Shown here: positions 1-11,100 of the stretch, piece by piece
How the letters are laid out: the number at the start of each line of letters is the position of its first letter
Position numbering within the stretch: the first letter of the stretch is position 1
Assembly: GCF_918797505.1 (NCBI RefSeq)
Contig: NC_092795.1
Coordinates: 28,445,131 to 28,509,130 of the forward strand
Direction: 5' to 3'
Source of the DNA: Bemisia tabaci
Taxonomy: Eukaryota; Arthropoda; Insecta; Hemiptera; Aleyrodidae
Length of the DNA: 64,000 nt
Notes under the pieces: generated by a model
Databases searched by the model: none
The model's input: only the letters and a program-made list of their open reading frames with translations
What the model was told of the DNA's origin: nothing
Position numbers and translations under genes: made by a program

Positions 1-616
1 AAATTATTCATCCTGGAAATGCCCATTAAAAGTGTACACTTGGTTTTATGTCATTTATAAGCTTCTGCGGTGCAATTTTATGCATCTAATGGATATGACG
101 CTGAATGTTTTAAAATATATTAAGTAACTAACTTACTTCATTTTAAAAACGTTATATTTTTAAAACGTGGCATTATTTTTAAAACCTTTTCTAAGCGATG
201 GCATCGATATTAATCTCAATAGCCGTACTTGTGTTAAAAGGAACTACACAAAAATGAAAAAGAGAAAGAAAAAACCAAGGAAGACGTAATCTTTGGTTTT
301 AACCCATTTTTACATCGATCTTTTTCAGTCAGACACGTCCAATTTTGAGTGTTTGGTTGCGGAAATACCACACTGTAGCACAGTAAAAGCACAAAATATA
401 AAAGAAAAATTGAACAGCTTTGGAAATCATTAAATTAGACACGGAACCACCTTAATATTTTCAAAATACACGTTATATTTTCCTTTAATAAAATATTTTT
501 TTTTCATCAATTGAAATGAGAATAATCCGTGCAGAGCGTGCAAACATTTCAAAATCACGAGTTGAAAAACGCCGACTCCGCGAGTTTAAATATTAGAGCC
601 CGACACAGAGCGCACT
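1..616. other. AT-rich noncoding stretch
   Basis: No convincing coding frame, RNA gene or repeat is visible here. The sequence is AT-rich with short A and T runs. It may be intron or intergenic DNA. Confidence 0.5.
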
Positions 617-691
617 GGCGCCTACAAACCTAACGGGATACTTCTCGCGTTGCGCAATGCGTGAAGTATCCCTGTTAGGTTTGTAGGCGCC
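617..691. repeat. 75-nt hairpin (short inverted repeat)
   Basis: Two arms of about 28 nt, starting GGCGCCTACAAACC and ending GGTTTGTAGGCGCC, pair almost perfectly with a single-base bulge. The loop of about 18 nt is rich in CG. It sits in a locally GC-rich patch within AT-rich DNA. No flanking duplication was recognised. It may be the tip of a foldback repeat or a structured transcript segment. Confidence 0.75.
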
Positions 692-2031
692 TATGCGCGT
701 GTCACGCTGGTCGCCTAGCGAAGTCCGGAGTGCTACGGCGTTTCAAGCAACTATTTCCGGGCATAGGTGTTACACAGTATCATACGAGATTGAAGACGCT
801 CCAACGTATCAAGATTGACAAGCTTCCTTTATGGATAAAGACCTTTCCTTGCAAAATAAATCAAGATACTACGTTACAAAAAGAGAGCGGTAATCTAAAA
901 AACTCACTCAGCCCTAGCATCCGTATTTAACAACGTTTAGCATAATTTTTGAATTTCATTAGAGAAAAATCTGACTCGATTTAGGCAGAAACATTCTTAG
1001 GTATACCGTTAAAAAGATTTTATTTTGAATCAAGAATAAAATAGCTGAATGAAAGAGGGTTTCTGCTTGATCTAAGTGACTTTTCTTTTTATTTAAGCAT
1101 CCTCTTTTCTGTAATGAGACATTATTTTCTTCATTGATTTATAAGGAAATCTTCTCGGCGGTAAATTTGAGCATATTTCTGCTTGAATCAAGTCACTTTT
1201 TCCTCTAATTAAGTTCAAAATTCATGCTACACGTTACTGGATCCTGATACTAGGACTTAGCAAGTTATTCGATTACAGCTCTCTTTTTTTCGTTGTCACT
1301 CAATAAAATTTTTGAGGAAACTTCGTGTTGTTGAAAGATGTCATCAATCATGATATGCTGGGGTGCCTTCAATCTTGTGTAATATTGTTTGTATGATATT
1401 GACGCCAAAATTCGCAATTATATATTTGTTTCCGTTTGACCAACCATACAAACAAAACCGAGCAAACCCTCATTCTTCCAAGACATTACACATTTCATCC
1501 AAAAACATCGTAAGCAAATGTTGTATGTATTACATGTTGATCAATTAACTTTGGGTCTCAATAATTGGTAAGTGGACCAATTCTCCCCTGCCAAAAAAAC
1601 GCGTGGACTTAAACTACTGGAAGAAACAAGTGCTCGGACAAAAAATCGTTGACGAAATGTCCTATAACCATTGCCATTGCCATTGTTGTAATCCCCTCCG
1701 AGGGCCTTGGACTGCATTTTGCAATTTGGAGCTATAAATTCTAACTCATCTGAAAAAAACACTTATGTGCATAGGGAAACTAATGGCATATACGTTGTTT
1801 TTAAACCGGGCAGAAATGTATAGTTCTTAATTGCAAAATGTAGTCCTATTTTCATTGTGATATTGTTGCGTTTTTTCTCCGCATCGTTGATATTCTTTTT
1901 TTTTTTTAAGATGTGGTACGTATAGATCTCCTCAAATCTCCCTTAGTCAACATGTAAACCATATGAGGCCTCCTATGGAAAGCCTACGAAGAAGACCCTA
2001 AGAAATGACTGAATACGCCACGAAGAATATA
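692..2031. other. Noncoding stretch
   Basis: No supported gene. Open frames at 730-930, 1363-1548 and 1541-1762 are short, lack recognisable motifs and look like chance frames. It would lie in the intron or 3' flank of the minus-strand receptor exon at 2667-2814. Confidence 0.45.
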
Positions 2032-2636
2032 CACTGGGAAAAAAGTCGCTTGGAGCCAGACTCTTGAAAACATTGACAAGAAAAAAAACTCATGATTCAA
2101 TTGGATTTTCGCTTAAATCGACAATCAAGCCTCTTAATCTAAACGGATTTCCTTTTGATTCAAGCTTAAATTTGATTGAATCAAGAGTCTTTTTTCTTGT
2201 CATTGTTTTCAAAAGTTTGGACTCAAGGCCTTGTCCACACGAGCGCAGTTCGCGGAACTTATTTCGAGGAACTTGTCCCCGGAACAAGTTTTTAGCTTAG
2301 CTAAAACTTGTTCCTCCAAAACCTGGAACTTCCCCCGTACTCCGAGGTTCTACGTACATATGTTTCTTTTGATGTGAATTTGCTTGTTTTTGTTTTTTAC
2401 GTCCTTTACAGATCTTTACATTTACTTTTGTTACTTTGGCGGTCGTAATAATCTATTATTTTTCAATAATTGTATAGTTTTTTTGAAGTTCCGGTTCCAG
2501 TTCGGGCGAACTCGTGTGGACAGCATGCCTCGTTTCAAGGAATAAGTTCCGGGAACTGAGCAGTTCGAGGTATAAGTTCCGCGAACTGCGCTCGTGTGGA
2601 CAGGGACCTAGGTCCAAGCGACTTCATTTTCCAGTG
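2032..2636. mobile_element. CACTGG foldback MITE, split by a second element
   Basis: The ends read CACTGGG and CCAGTG and are flanked by TA on both sides (2030-2031 and 2637-2638). The two arms are inverted copies carrying the family hallmarks: a GACTCTTGAAAACATTGAC block, the A-rich block and a central AAGCCTCTTAAT motif. A 382-bp foldback (2227-2608) is inserted in the right arm. This is one of 17 family members in the window. Its right end lies 24 bp from the intron side of the splice donor of the receptor exon, so it appears to sit in that intron. Confidence 0.85.
2227..2608. mobile_element. Nested foldback element, GGCCTTGTCC ends
   Basis: The ends GGCCTTGTCCACACGAG and its imperfect inverse (CTCGTGTGGACAGGGACC) form terminal inverted repeats of about 40 bp. 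A second internal palindrome around 2280-2330 contains AACTTGTTCC blocks. The termini resemble the TTA-flanked element at 27003-27425, which suggests a PIF/Harbinger-like origin, but the flanking triplets here (CAA and TAG) do not match cleanly. It interrupts the MITE at 2032-2636 and is therefore younger than it. Confidence 0.75.
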
Positions 2637-2666
2637 TATTCTAGTACGGAAAAGAAGAGAATTTAC

Positions 2667-2814
2667 CTCTGATGTTGACATAGACGGCGATGATGAGGAG
2701 ATTGAGCATGATGATAGCCAGGGCCATGGTGCAGATGATGGCCGCCTGGGTGAGCGCCTCCAGCGTGGACGGCTCTGCGGGCTGTGAGCCGGGGCCGGGG
2801 CTCTGCGGCTTCAC
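2667..2814 (-). CDS. Class A GPCR exon encoding transmembrane segment 1
   Basis: On the minus strand this encodes about 49 residues. A short Pro/Ser/Gln-rich lead (KPQSPGPGSQP) is followed by a hydrophobic helix containing AIIMLNLLIIAVYVNIR. The Asn in MLNLL is in the position of the conserved TM1 Asn of rhodopsin-like receptors, and the helix ends in a short basic loop, as expected for a biogenic-amine or peptide receptor. The frame stops at a clean splice donor (AGAG|GTAAAT, with GT at 2666-2665), leaving a phase-1 codon. The 5' limit is uncertain. An acceptor-like CAG precedes 2814, but the sequence before it is G-rich. A better pyrimidine-rich acceptor (GTTACAG) abuts 3003, and an ATG at about 2939 opens a Gly/Ala-rich frame that is shifted by one base from the TM frame. 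That could be a real frameshift, an assembly slip in the G runs, or a separate exon. Later exons are not in the window. The exact receptor is not identified. Confidence 0.7.
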
Positions 2815-3003
2815 CTGCCCTCCCGCTCACCCTCCCCGCACCCACACCCACACCCGCCCCCCTGGCCAGCCGCCCACGCTGCCCGCCCCGCCAACCAGCC
2901 CAAGGCCCCCGCCGACGACCAGGCCTCCCCGGACCCCATCGTTATCTGCTCCCGACTTCCATCCCCGGCCAGAGCCCCTCCGTCCACGCCACGCAAAGCG
3001 AGC
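2815..3003 (-). other. Possible 5' part of the receptor exon, frame-shifted
   Basis: GC-rich sequence between the pyrimidine-rich acceptor next to 3003 and the transmembrane frame. It contains a minus-strand ATG frame (MGSGEAWSSAGALGWLAG...) of low complexity that ends at a TGA overlapping the start of the TM frame, one base out of register. A receptor N-terminus of this composition is plausible but cannot be joined in frame as the sequence stands. Purine-rich G runs make an indel likely here. Confidence 0.35.
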
Positions 3004-4704
3004 CTGTAACACACCAATCAAAAATCTCGTTAATAATAACATTAGTCGTTGGAAATCTCAATCGAATTTCGGGCTAAAAGTCGTTGAAAACAATTAAAGC
3101 ATCGCGTTATTCTACGGTAAAAGCATGGTTAAAGTTCTAACATTTGCCTTTTGAATTGTATGTATCCTGTCACCGCTAACCTTCCGTAGTTTCCACAGTC
3201 ATCCTTCCTTCCTCTTTTATGCAACGCTATTATCTAGGCCTCTGTCCATTCTTCCGGGATGTTATCACCGTCAATGCACTTCTGCAGCAAATCTCTGAGA
3301 TGGTTAACCATGCAACTTGCCAGTCTCACATTTAATTAACTCGGCTGGAATGCTCCCTGGCCCAGGAGCTCTTCCATTCATCAATTCCCTGATTTTTTTG
3401 ACCACCCCCTTTTTGACCCTTGTAGCAATACATGCTTGTCAGTCCAATACGGACCCATTAAGCTAGACTGCGGTCATAAGGCCATTCCAGAAAAATCAAA
3501 ATGGCAGCAACAATGGGTCCGGATGAAACTTTGGGCCAGGCTGCCTGAAAAAGAGTCAGTAAAAAGCAAAGTGGTAACAGTATAATTTTACTTCAGGATG
3601 TAAAGTTTTAAACAATAAAATCCAAAATTCCATTATGTTTATCCGTAATTCTGATGTGCTTCTTCCGATTATGACAGAGGGCTTTTGACAATTCTATGCC
3701 TCTTGATGGCAGAAATCTCAACTAATCAAAGGTCACATAAATACTCCAGGAAAACCGCATAGTTTTAAATTAAAATATTTAACTCCAACAATTGAAGTTT
3801 CCACTGACTGACTGATTGACATACCGATCCCGATTAAAAAGGGGATGAAAAGCCATTTCACTGCCTCCCACCACTGCAGTAGATATTACCCCAATGGAAC
3901 ACTAGACAATCTAGACGAGGTCTAGACAAACACTTTTGATGGTGGGAGTCTCGTTCGTTCCGAGAAACGTGGCGTCCTCGTCGACTGTTGGAACTCGCTT
4001 TTTATGCACGGCTGTTGGCTTCATAATCCAATCCTCAGCGAGTCCCTGCGGCCGGCGCACAATGAATCGAGTCAATAGGAGAGGTAGGACAAAATTTGGA
4101 AATTGTAAACGCTTTCAACTCTGTATACACAAAATTTTGAGGTTCTAAAGGTGGCTCCATTGGTTTCTTCGTGGAATTTTCTTGCAGAAGCACCCCTCAA
4201 AATTTAAAATTCGACAAAAGAAACACCAAAATTTGCAGCTTTTGTTGAACATTTCATGTCCGACCTCTCTAATTGGCTCCGCCCACTGTGCGGCGGGTCC
4301 TCGAGACTCGGGCGGAACCAAGTCGGAACCGAAACGGTGCGCTCTCGCATGTTTTTAGGTGGAAACTAACGTCATGAAATATGATAAGGGGCAACATTTC
4401 GGTCGGGCGAGTCTTGTCTGCATGTAAATTGCTAATTTTATCAGGCGCCCCCCCCCCCCCGCGCAACCCCGGCCCCGCCGCGGCGCGAGCGAGTCGCCCT
4501 TCCGCCCTGCGTCCGATTTGCGTTGCCGTCCCGCTCAAGCTTCACTTCCGGTTCCGCGGGAGCACAAAAGCTCGCTCGGGCCGTTTTGATCTTGGACGTC
4601 GACCGGCTACGATGCGTTTGAAAAATGTGCAACGTTTCTTCCTGACCATTCATCGCCCTCGTTACGCTCTCGTCGAGTTGGGGTATCGACGGTGCGAAAC
4701 TATA
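3004..4704. other. Noncoding stretch with a GC-rich patch
   Basis: No supported gene. About 4265-4610 is CG-rich and gives overlapping frames on both strands, which I read as compositional artefacts. A C run occupies 4448-4460. A short 10-bp inverted pair (CGGACCCATT) lies at about 3452 and 3509. Confidence 0.45.
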
Positions 4705-5061
4705 CACGGAGGAAAAAACTTCGTGCATGGGATCCGAAGTTTAGGTCATATGGATCTCTGAAGTTTTCAGATTGAGCATCTGGACACTTTAGGTCTAGCT
4801 GTCGAGGTTTAGATCTTACATCTGAACCTTCAGTTCTTACATCTGAACCTTCAGTTCTTACATCTGAAGTACTTCGGTTTTCACATCCGAAAAACTTCGG
4901 TTCTCACAACTGAAGCACTTCAGATGTAAGAACTGAAGGTTCAATTGTGTGAACCGAACCTCGACAGCTAGACCTAAAGTGTTCAGATGCTCAATCTGAA
5001 AACTTCAGGGATCCATATGACCTAATCTTCGGGTCCCACGCACGAGGTTTTTTTCTCCGTG
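4705..5061. mobile_element. CACGGAG foldback MITE, copy 1
   Basis: A 357-bp near-palindrome beginning CACGGAGG and ending CTCCGTG, with TA immediately outside both ends (4703-4704 and 5062-5063). Long inverted arms carry paired blocks such as GGTCATATGGATC and TCGACAGCTAGACCTAAAG. The centre consists of repeated ACATCTGAA units. The TA on its right side is also the TA on the left side of the next element at 5064, so the two insertions are back to back. A second copy is at 49980-50334. Confidence 0.85.
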
Positions 5062-5063
5062 TA

Positions 5064-5285
5064 CAATGGAAAAAAAAAACACATTGGATCTAGACTCTTG
5101 AAAACATTGACAAGAAAAAGTCCTCTTGGTTCAATCGGATTTTTGCTTGAATCAAAACAAAATCCGCTTAAATTACGAGGCTTGGTTCTTGATTTAAGCT
5201 AGATTCTGATTGAATCAGGAGTACTTTTTCTTTTCGATGTATTTAAGAGTCTGGACTCAAGATCCAATGTGTTTATTTTCCAGCG
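5064..5285. mobile_element. CACTGG foldback MITE
   Basis: Near-palindromic 222-bp copy with slightly mutated ends (CAATGG and CCAGCG), flanked by TA at 5062-5063 and 5286-5287. Both arms carry the GACTCTTGAAAACATTGAC block and its inverse. It directly abuts the CACGGAG element, sharing the intervening TA. Confidence 0.85.
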
Positions 5286-5287
5286 TA

Positions 5288-7494
5288 CGCAGACGCAGTT
5301 GCCGTGTTTTTGAACTCCAGTTCTTCTTCTTTCTTTGACTACGGCGTAAGCCCTTCTTGTCTAGCCAGTATCGTATCAGGCACGCGCTGGACGAAAATTA
5401 ATGAAATTGATAGCGTTCACAAAAATTCACCACCTGCGTTCATCCGTACAGACAGTCGTAAAGTGCAGAACTTAAGGTGAATCCATTCATCCCCACAGAT
5501 ATCCCAGATAAAACAGGCATCAAAATCAGACATGAGTTTGGTAATTTGTGACGGGACGACGATTCTAACCACCTGATAACAATCGGCCTGGTCACATTCA
5601 CATTTTTCTCGCGTTTATAGATATCTGCCTTGATTGACCTCGTGCTCTCCCCAACTTGCGCGCGGAAGCACCTCTAACGAAATTTTCACCTGTGCCGTAG
5701 TATCATTTTTGAAGCGGGAAGCTGAAAAAAACGCAAATTTCTTACGCAGATTGTGAAGTTAGGAGTGCATTTCAGAGCTTGCCGATGCGCTCGTCGTGAT
5801 TTTTGAGACATCATCTATAAGGAACTACTCTTATTTTTGCTCTATAGCAAAAGTTTGCAACAGGCCCATTGAGTCATGATCGAACCAAATGATGAACAAA
5901 TGGTTTATCAGATTCATTTACCCTACGTTAAATGTGTAACTGCGTTAAACTTTCTCTTTTTACTCATCAATCAAGTTCCAAACCCTTACGACTCACTTCT
6001 CTATTTTTCATGTTTCAATTATTCATACCACTTTCCTTCCACGATAATTGTCGTAGCGATGACTGAACCCGCTGTTCATTTAAACCGTTTTTCATCGGGC
6101 GATTTGGCCGCGCTCAAATCTACTCTGCGATATATATAACGGAATACGGACACATACAAACGTAAAGCCCTTTTCTTGAAATTTCTTGCGCAGAAGTTCA
6201 TAACAGATAAGAAATTTCATCTGTTTCGGTTGAGTGTCTTGAAAAGGACCTTAACTGTCCTCACGGGGTCCCTCTAATCAAAGTTTAGAGGACGACTGCC
6301 CTCTAACCCTCCCCCCCCCCCTAGCCAGTTTCCCTCATGCTATCTAATTAATTCTGCTCCGCTTAAAGTGGGCAATTATAGTATGTAGTGAAAATCCGCA
6401 TTCTCCGTACTTCGTCCGCCCGCGCTACCAAGATGTAGAATGGTTTTTTTTTTTTTCAAAATCACTAGGAGTTGTTGGATGGAATTCTTATTGCCGTTCA
6501 ATTTTTTAGAACTGAATGAAGCAACGGAGATCCCAAACGACAACTCCAAGATAGACATGTTGACTCTGGCCTCGGGCCAAGTGGGTTCCTAACCTTCAAA
6601 ACTTACCGAATATCACTCCAAGGACCTCATCATCAAGTTTCACTGCCTCTGCTTCATGATGAATGATCCAGGGGACTGGATCAATTCTTCTGGCCATCGC
6701 CTCACGTCTTTTCAACTTCTACACTCCGCGATCTGCTCTACCTGGCGTTTTATAATCCAAGCTTTCTCATAGTCAGTCGAATGTCGCTGGGATCTTCGCA
6801 ATGTGAGACAAAACTTCGGATTTATTTTTTTAAACAAAAATACTCTATACACCATCATTAAGTTAAATAGAACTTTGAATTGAGTCCTCTCGTGTTTTTC
6901 TTCGTGTTTGTTCTTCGTCTATGTCAGAACATGTTGGGCACGCGGCTGAGCGCGCCTAAAATTTCAAGATTTAAGTGTGAAGAACTAATTTGGAAGGATG
7001 GCGCTGAGAGGAGTTTGCAGGTGGCTTGGAAGACTTGCATGATTCTTTAGTTACAGAGCCCAAAGTTGAATCGTCTAATTTTTTTTTTTGGGGGGGGGGG
7101 GGGGTAACATAATATATTTTTATTTGTTTTTTATAAGGTGGAATGGAGCCGGACAGCATGCCCCACCCTAAAGCAGCCTATTGCAAAAGCATACCTGTTC
7201 CGAGGGCTTATTACTTCCCTCATTTTCGTATCCTTCCTTTTTTTAGATTTTCAAGACTAACATCATTTCATGATTAAATTATTTCTATTATAATGATTTC
7301 TGATAATAAAGTTACATTCGGTTGTTCTCTCGGTGGTCCCCCTCCCTGCTGCGAGAGCGAGCCATCAGATGTTCCAACTGTCGTCGAACCCAAGCGGGAA
7401 GAAGTGACCAGAAGAAGTCCGCCGGGGTCTGTGTGGAAGCGGAGGCGACGGATGAAAACGATGATTAGAAATCAACAACATTAAATGATTTTTC
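5288..7494. other. Noncoding stretch
   Basis: No supported gene. Open frames at 5876-6139, 6376-6558, 6971-7159 and 7293-7484 lack recognisable domains. A T run followed by a G run (about 7080-7104) and a C run near 6310 are simple-sequence tracts. Confidence 0.45.
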
Positions 7495-7749
7495 CTAAGA
7501 CAGGAGGATAGCAAATACCTCTGACTTCATTCTGAAGCATTGGGCGAAGGAGCCACCATCAACCCCGCGCATCTCTTCGTGGACCATGGCGATTGTCCCT
7601 TTTCGACGATCTGCCCAGGGTCTTGTCCGCCAGCGTTTTAGTGTGGGCTCCTCTAGCAAAAGGGAGGACGACGACGCCGTCGTTACCACATTAAAAAAAA
7701 ACAGCCGATAGATGTTCGCGTTACTCATAATACTTAATATTTCGTACAA
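7495..7749 (-). pseudogene. HARBI1-like (PIF/Harbinger) transposase fragment
   Basis: The minus-strand frame contains LKRWRTRPWADRRKG, followed by EEMRGVDGGSFAQCFRMK and then SEVFAILLS. This matches the characteristic pattern of HARBI1-type nucleases before the DDE domain: an Arg/Trp-rich motif, an Arg-rich linker, then an acidic stretch leading to FRM-S-x-x-F-x-x-LL. A stop follows straight after LLS, and no DDE catalytic part is visible downstream, so this is a truncated relic. Family membership is an inference from the motif. It fits with the TTA-flanked Harbinger-like elements elsewhere in the window. Upstream residues up to the nominal start are not family-like. Confidence 0.6.
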
Positions 7750-7794
7750 TTACTCGTATGAATAAATTGACACTAGACAATAGCTCTTAATGAA

Positions 7795-8003
7795 TTCCCA
7801 CGTCTATACAGTTTATAATAGTGATTTCTTACCTTTTTATACTCATACCATCCCTAGGTCGTGTTGCTTTCTTTCAATTTCATATAAAGCAAGTCCCTTT
7901 CCTTTCTCAAAAGTTCTACATCCCACCATCCAATGCTTCTTACTTTGACCCTAACTATCTCTATCTTAATACATTGGTTTACATCTACTTCTAGTTTCCT
8001 ATA
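7795..8003 (-). pseudogene. LINE ORF2 fragment (linker between endonuclease and RT)
   Basis: Minus-strand translation gives a frame with one in-frame stop containing SIGWWDVELLRKERDLLY and, after the stop, WYEYKKVRNHYYKLYRR. The WW-x-x-E-x-x...K-E-x-x-L pattern followed by a Tyr/Lys/Arg helix is typical of the segment joining the endonuclease and reverse transcriptase domains of non-LTR retrotransposon ORF2. No catalytic part is present. It ends where a CAGGGTGTCCGG terminus-like sequence begins at about 8004. Confidence 0.5.
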
Positions 8004-8093
8004 CAGGGTGTCCGGAAGTTAAGGTACTTAACTTTCTGGATCGCACTTGTGACTGTTCGGGGCGGCGTGATTTGTTAAACTTATTCTACGAAA

Positions 8094-8461
8094 CTACCAC
8101 ACTTTGAAGCTATCATCCCCGCGACATATATCGCACATCCAGTACGTATTCTTATTTTTTGTCAGTAAATCATATGCTCTTTTTCATATCCCTAAACATT
8201 TTGCGCGAAACCATAGATCACATACTCGGCTTGCAAGACCCATATCATCATCCCTAACCGGTTCTAAACAGTCCCTACATTCTGCCGAAACTATGTACTA
8301 ACCTCAAGAATCTCACCATCTTTCCTTTAACGATGTAATACTACTTGTGCTCCACATCTCACTATCATCCTTCCCTTGCTGAACTGCCAATTTATCTACC
8401 CTCTCCACTAACTCCTGCACTACCTACCCTGACTCATTTTCCATACTCCCTTTAACCTCCA
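8094..8461 (-). pseudogene. LINE ORF1 relic: coiled coil and degenerate PHD finger
   Basis: One minus-strand frame with several stops runs through VVQELVERVDKLAVQQGK (heptad-like, coiled-coil character). It continues into CRDCLEPVRDDDMGL, then VCDLWFRAKCLGI, and ends at YWMCDICRGDD. The spacing of CxxC, C..W....C and W.CxxC is that of a PHD-type zinc finger, as found in ORF1 of some CR1/L2-like LINEs. The usual His is Arg here, and one Cys seems missing. Five stop codons show it is dead. More relic coding (ANMRCNELSKVLEVKWLDWE) lies upstream at about 8480-8590. Confidence 0.5.
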
Positions 8462-8600
8462 TGTTCTCCTAGTAATAATCCAAATTTTTCTATCCTTCCC
8501 CACCTATTTTATGCCAATATTTCCCAGTCTAACCACTTTACTTCCAACACTTTACTTAACTCATTACAACGCATGTTTGCACTATCCGTGACACTCACAA

Positions 8601-9671
8601 CCGCACAGTCGCACAAAGTGTGAAATATACACTTTATAGATGAAAATATACACTTATATATTCGTTATAGCTCAATCGAGTCGAGATAGCAACCAATAGA
8701 ACAAAAATCACAATCACAATCACAATTCCGCAAGATTCCAGAAATACATGAGAAGCCAAACGCCTATTCTAAGATTTTAAAATGACCGTCAACACCGCTT
8801 AACGGGGAGCGACCGCCCTCTACCGCCGCTGGAACTGAACTGAATTTGGGTCCATTCAATTTAATGATTACCAATTTTTATATAAACTGTTTATTCATGG
8901 TAGCATGTACGCCAGTCCAAGAAAACGGAAAGCGAATAGGCGGCATTAATTTCACAACACTGTTCCAAGACTCTGAAACTGATCCGGGTGAGTATTACTG
9001 ACGTTCCGTAATAATTTCATCCCGCACAAGAAATGGAAAGAAGCCCCGAGCGAGTAAGATTTTGTAGAGTGTTATCTAAGTTGGACTTATTATACTTTCA
9101 CCGATCAAGAAATAACGGATTGAATATCTGAAGACGGATGAAGGCCATCACGTAACGAAGCCATATGCCACTCTCTTGCCATTACGGGAGGAAGAAGAGA
9201 GATGCTCCGCGTCGTAAAATAAATCGACGATTTAGTCCAATCGATGGAAATGAAACTTTAGCGCAACCTGTTGCACCTGCCGTCGATTTATTACCACAGT
9301 CAACGTATTCGTAATAAGTCAGATCCGCACCAACATAATCTCCCCTTCATGTACTCAGTTATTTTAAAGTTTTATATCCGACTGTAATGCAAGGAAAAAA
9401 CGAGCGTAGCCAAATACTCTCTAGGTTGTTTTCCTTGGAACAAAAGGCGGGGTTGAGTGATTGAAAGTAAATTAAATCGACTTTGAGCATCAATAAGTCC
9501 AGATTTCATGAGTAACAAATTTGACATTCAACGTGATATTCTCTCTCGGTCAATTCTTTTTATATACCTCTCCCACGCGTCAATATTCTATTTCTATTTT
9601 GATTCAAAACACACTTATGAGTTTGCAATTTTCAATAATTTTTTTCAGTGGGGGAAACAGCATGTACTGTG

Positions 9672-9721
<50 letters not shown>

Positions 9722-10872
9722 GCACTGAATTTAATGAAATTATGTTACTTCAATGGTAATATCTTCGCATCAGTGGAGAAAATCGCTGTCACGAGAAAAT
9801 CGTTATCATAGAGGTATACCTTAGCAGCAATCCGTAATTTTTCAATTCCGGCTCGTATGTCTTTGTAAGAATGCCTGAATTAATTACTGGTTCTCTCAAC
9901 GCCTGCAGCAAATATTTTATTCTATCTCCAATTAAGTCTCTGTGATTGGAAGAAATAGATGGCATACAAAACCACATTTTGTTCCCGGAAACTCTGATTC
10001 TTGTGCCTGTCCTCTCCATTATTCTGGGACATATTGACCCCAACGATTATACGAGTAGCGACGAGATTTCCACGAATAGCCGTCGGCTCTACCGCTCGTC
10101 TGGCAATGCCGAGCAGATCTACAACTAATTCCGTTATAAGTTGCTGAGAGGGGCTTTTCTAAGGCTGCCCGCTACTCGCTCCGTTCCGCGTGATAATCGA
10201 ACTCCCGGTGCAATCCCGACTCGTTTACCCCTGTTCGGAAGGGTAGAGTGGCGATACATCGCGGTAGAGGAGCGATATATCGGCGAGCCCCACTCATCTA
10301 GAGCACCTCCTTCATCTGTGTTTGTTCGCTTTTCCTCCTGCTCTGGTTGCCTCGCCGCACAACGGGGACGTTAAACTTCCTGTATGGATTTGTTCTGCGC
10401 TGATAAGAATAGTAGTGTCCTGTCCCTACATCGAAGATGAATCGAGTTGATTTCAATACTAACTATAAAACTTTAAACAATGAAATATTTGTTATTTTTG
10501 CTGAGTTACTTTAGCTGTTTGAATCAGTGTAGAAGTTAAATACTGAAAAGAATTAATGTAGTATGAGTTTTTGGAAAGGCGCATTTTGCATGATTATTAT
10601 GTGATTAAAATCGAAAATGAATAAGGGAGTGTTGCCTTTACACGCATGTTTTTGTGTTGATTAGCTCAGCGAAATGAGCGAATGCACATTTTGGACCTCG
10701 AGTACATCATCAGGGCATACTAACGTCGAATCATAACTCACTGATCGAGCTCAAAAGGCATTCAAGTGCATTCTGATAATTGCAATTTAATTAAAAAAAA
10801 AAAAATCATAATTTCAAAACTTGAAACATCAAAAACAAAAATTATGAAATAAGTTGTACCTAATGTTTAATA
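8601..10872. other. Noncoding stretch
   Basis: No supported gene. It includes the 43-T tract at 9676-9718. Other open frames (9521-9811, 9789-10043, 10141-10374) show no domain signature. Confidence 0.45.
9676..9718. repeat. 43-nt T homopolymer
   Basis: An uninterrupted run of T. It could be the A tail of a minus-strand retrocopy, but neither an AATAAA signal close by nor a target-site duplication was found. Confidence 0.8.
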
Positions 10873-11100
10873 CACTGGGAAAAAAACACATTGGATCCAG
10901 AGTCCAGACTCTTGAAAACATTGACAAGAAAAAGGACTCTTGATTCAAACTGATCTAAGCTTAAATCAAAAGGAAATCCGCTCAAATTCAGAGGCTTGGT
11001 TCTTGATTTAAGCTTAAATCTGATTGAATCAAGAGTATTTTTTCTTGTCGATGTTTTTAAGAGTCTGGACTGTAAGATCCAATGTGTTTTTTTACCAGTG
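10873..11100. mobile_element. CACTGG foldback MITE
   Basis: A 228-bp near-palindrome with CACTGGG and CCAGTG ends and TA on both sides. Both arms and the central AGAGGCTTGGTTCTTG block are intact. Open frames reading through it on both strands are artefacts of the palindrome. Confidence 0.9.

Noticed and set aside
2690..3097. Plus-strand Pro/Arg-rich frames at 2690-3097 and 2784-3077
   Set aside because: They are antisense shadows of the GC-rich receptor exon region and show no domain.
8004..8040. CAGGGTGTCCGGAAG-type transposon terminus
   Set aside because: No matching inverted partner or target duplication was found within the window; a similar lone GGGACACCCTG at 13606 is too far away and too diverged to pair with confidence.
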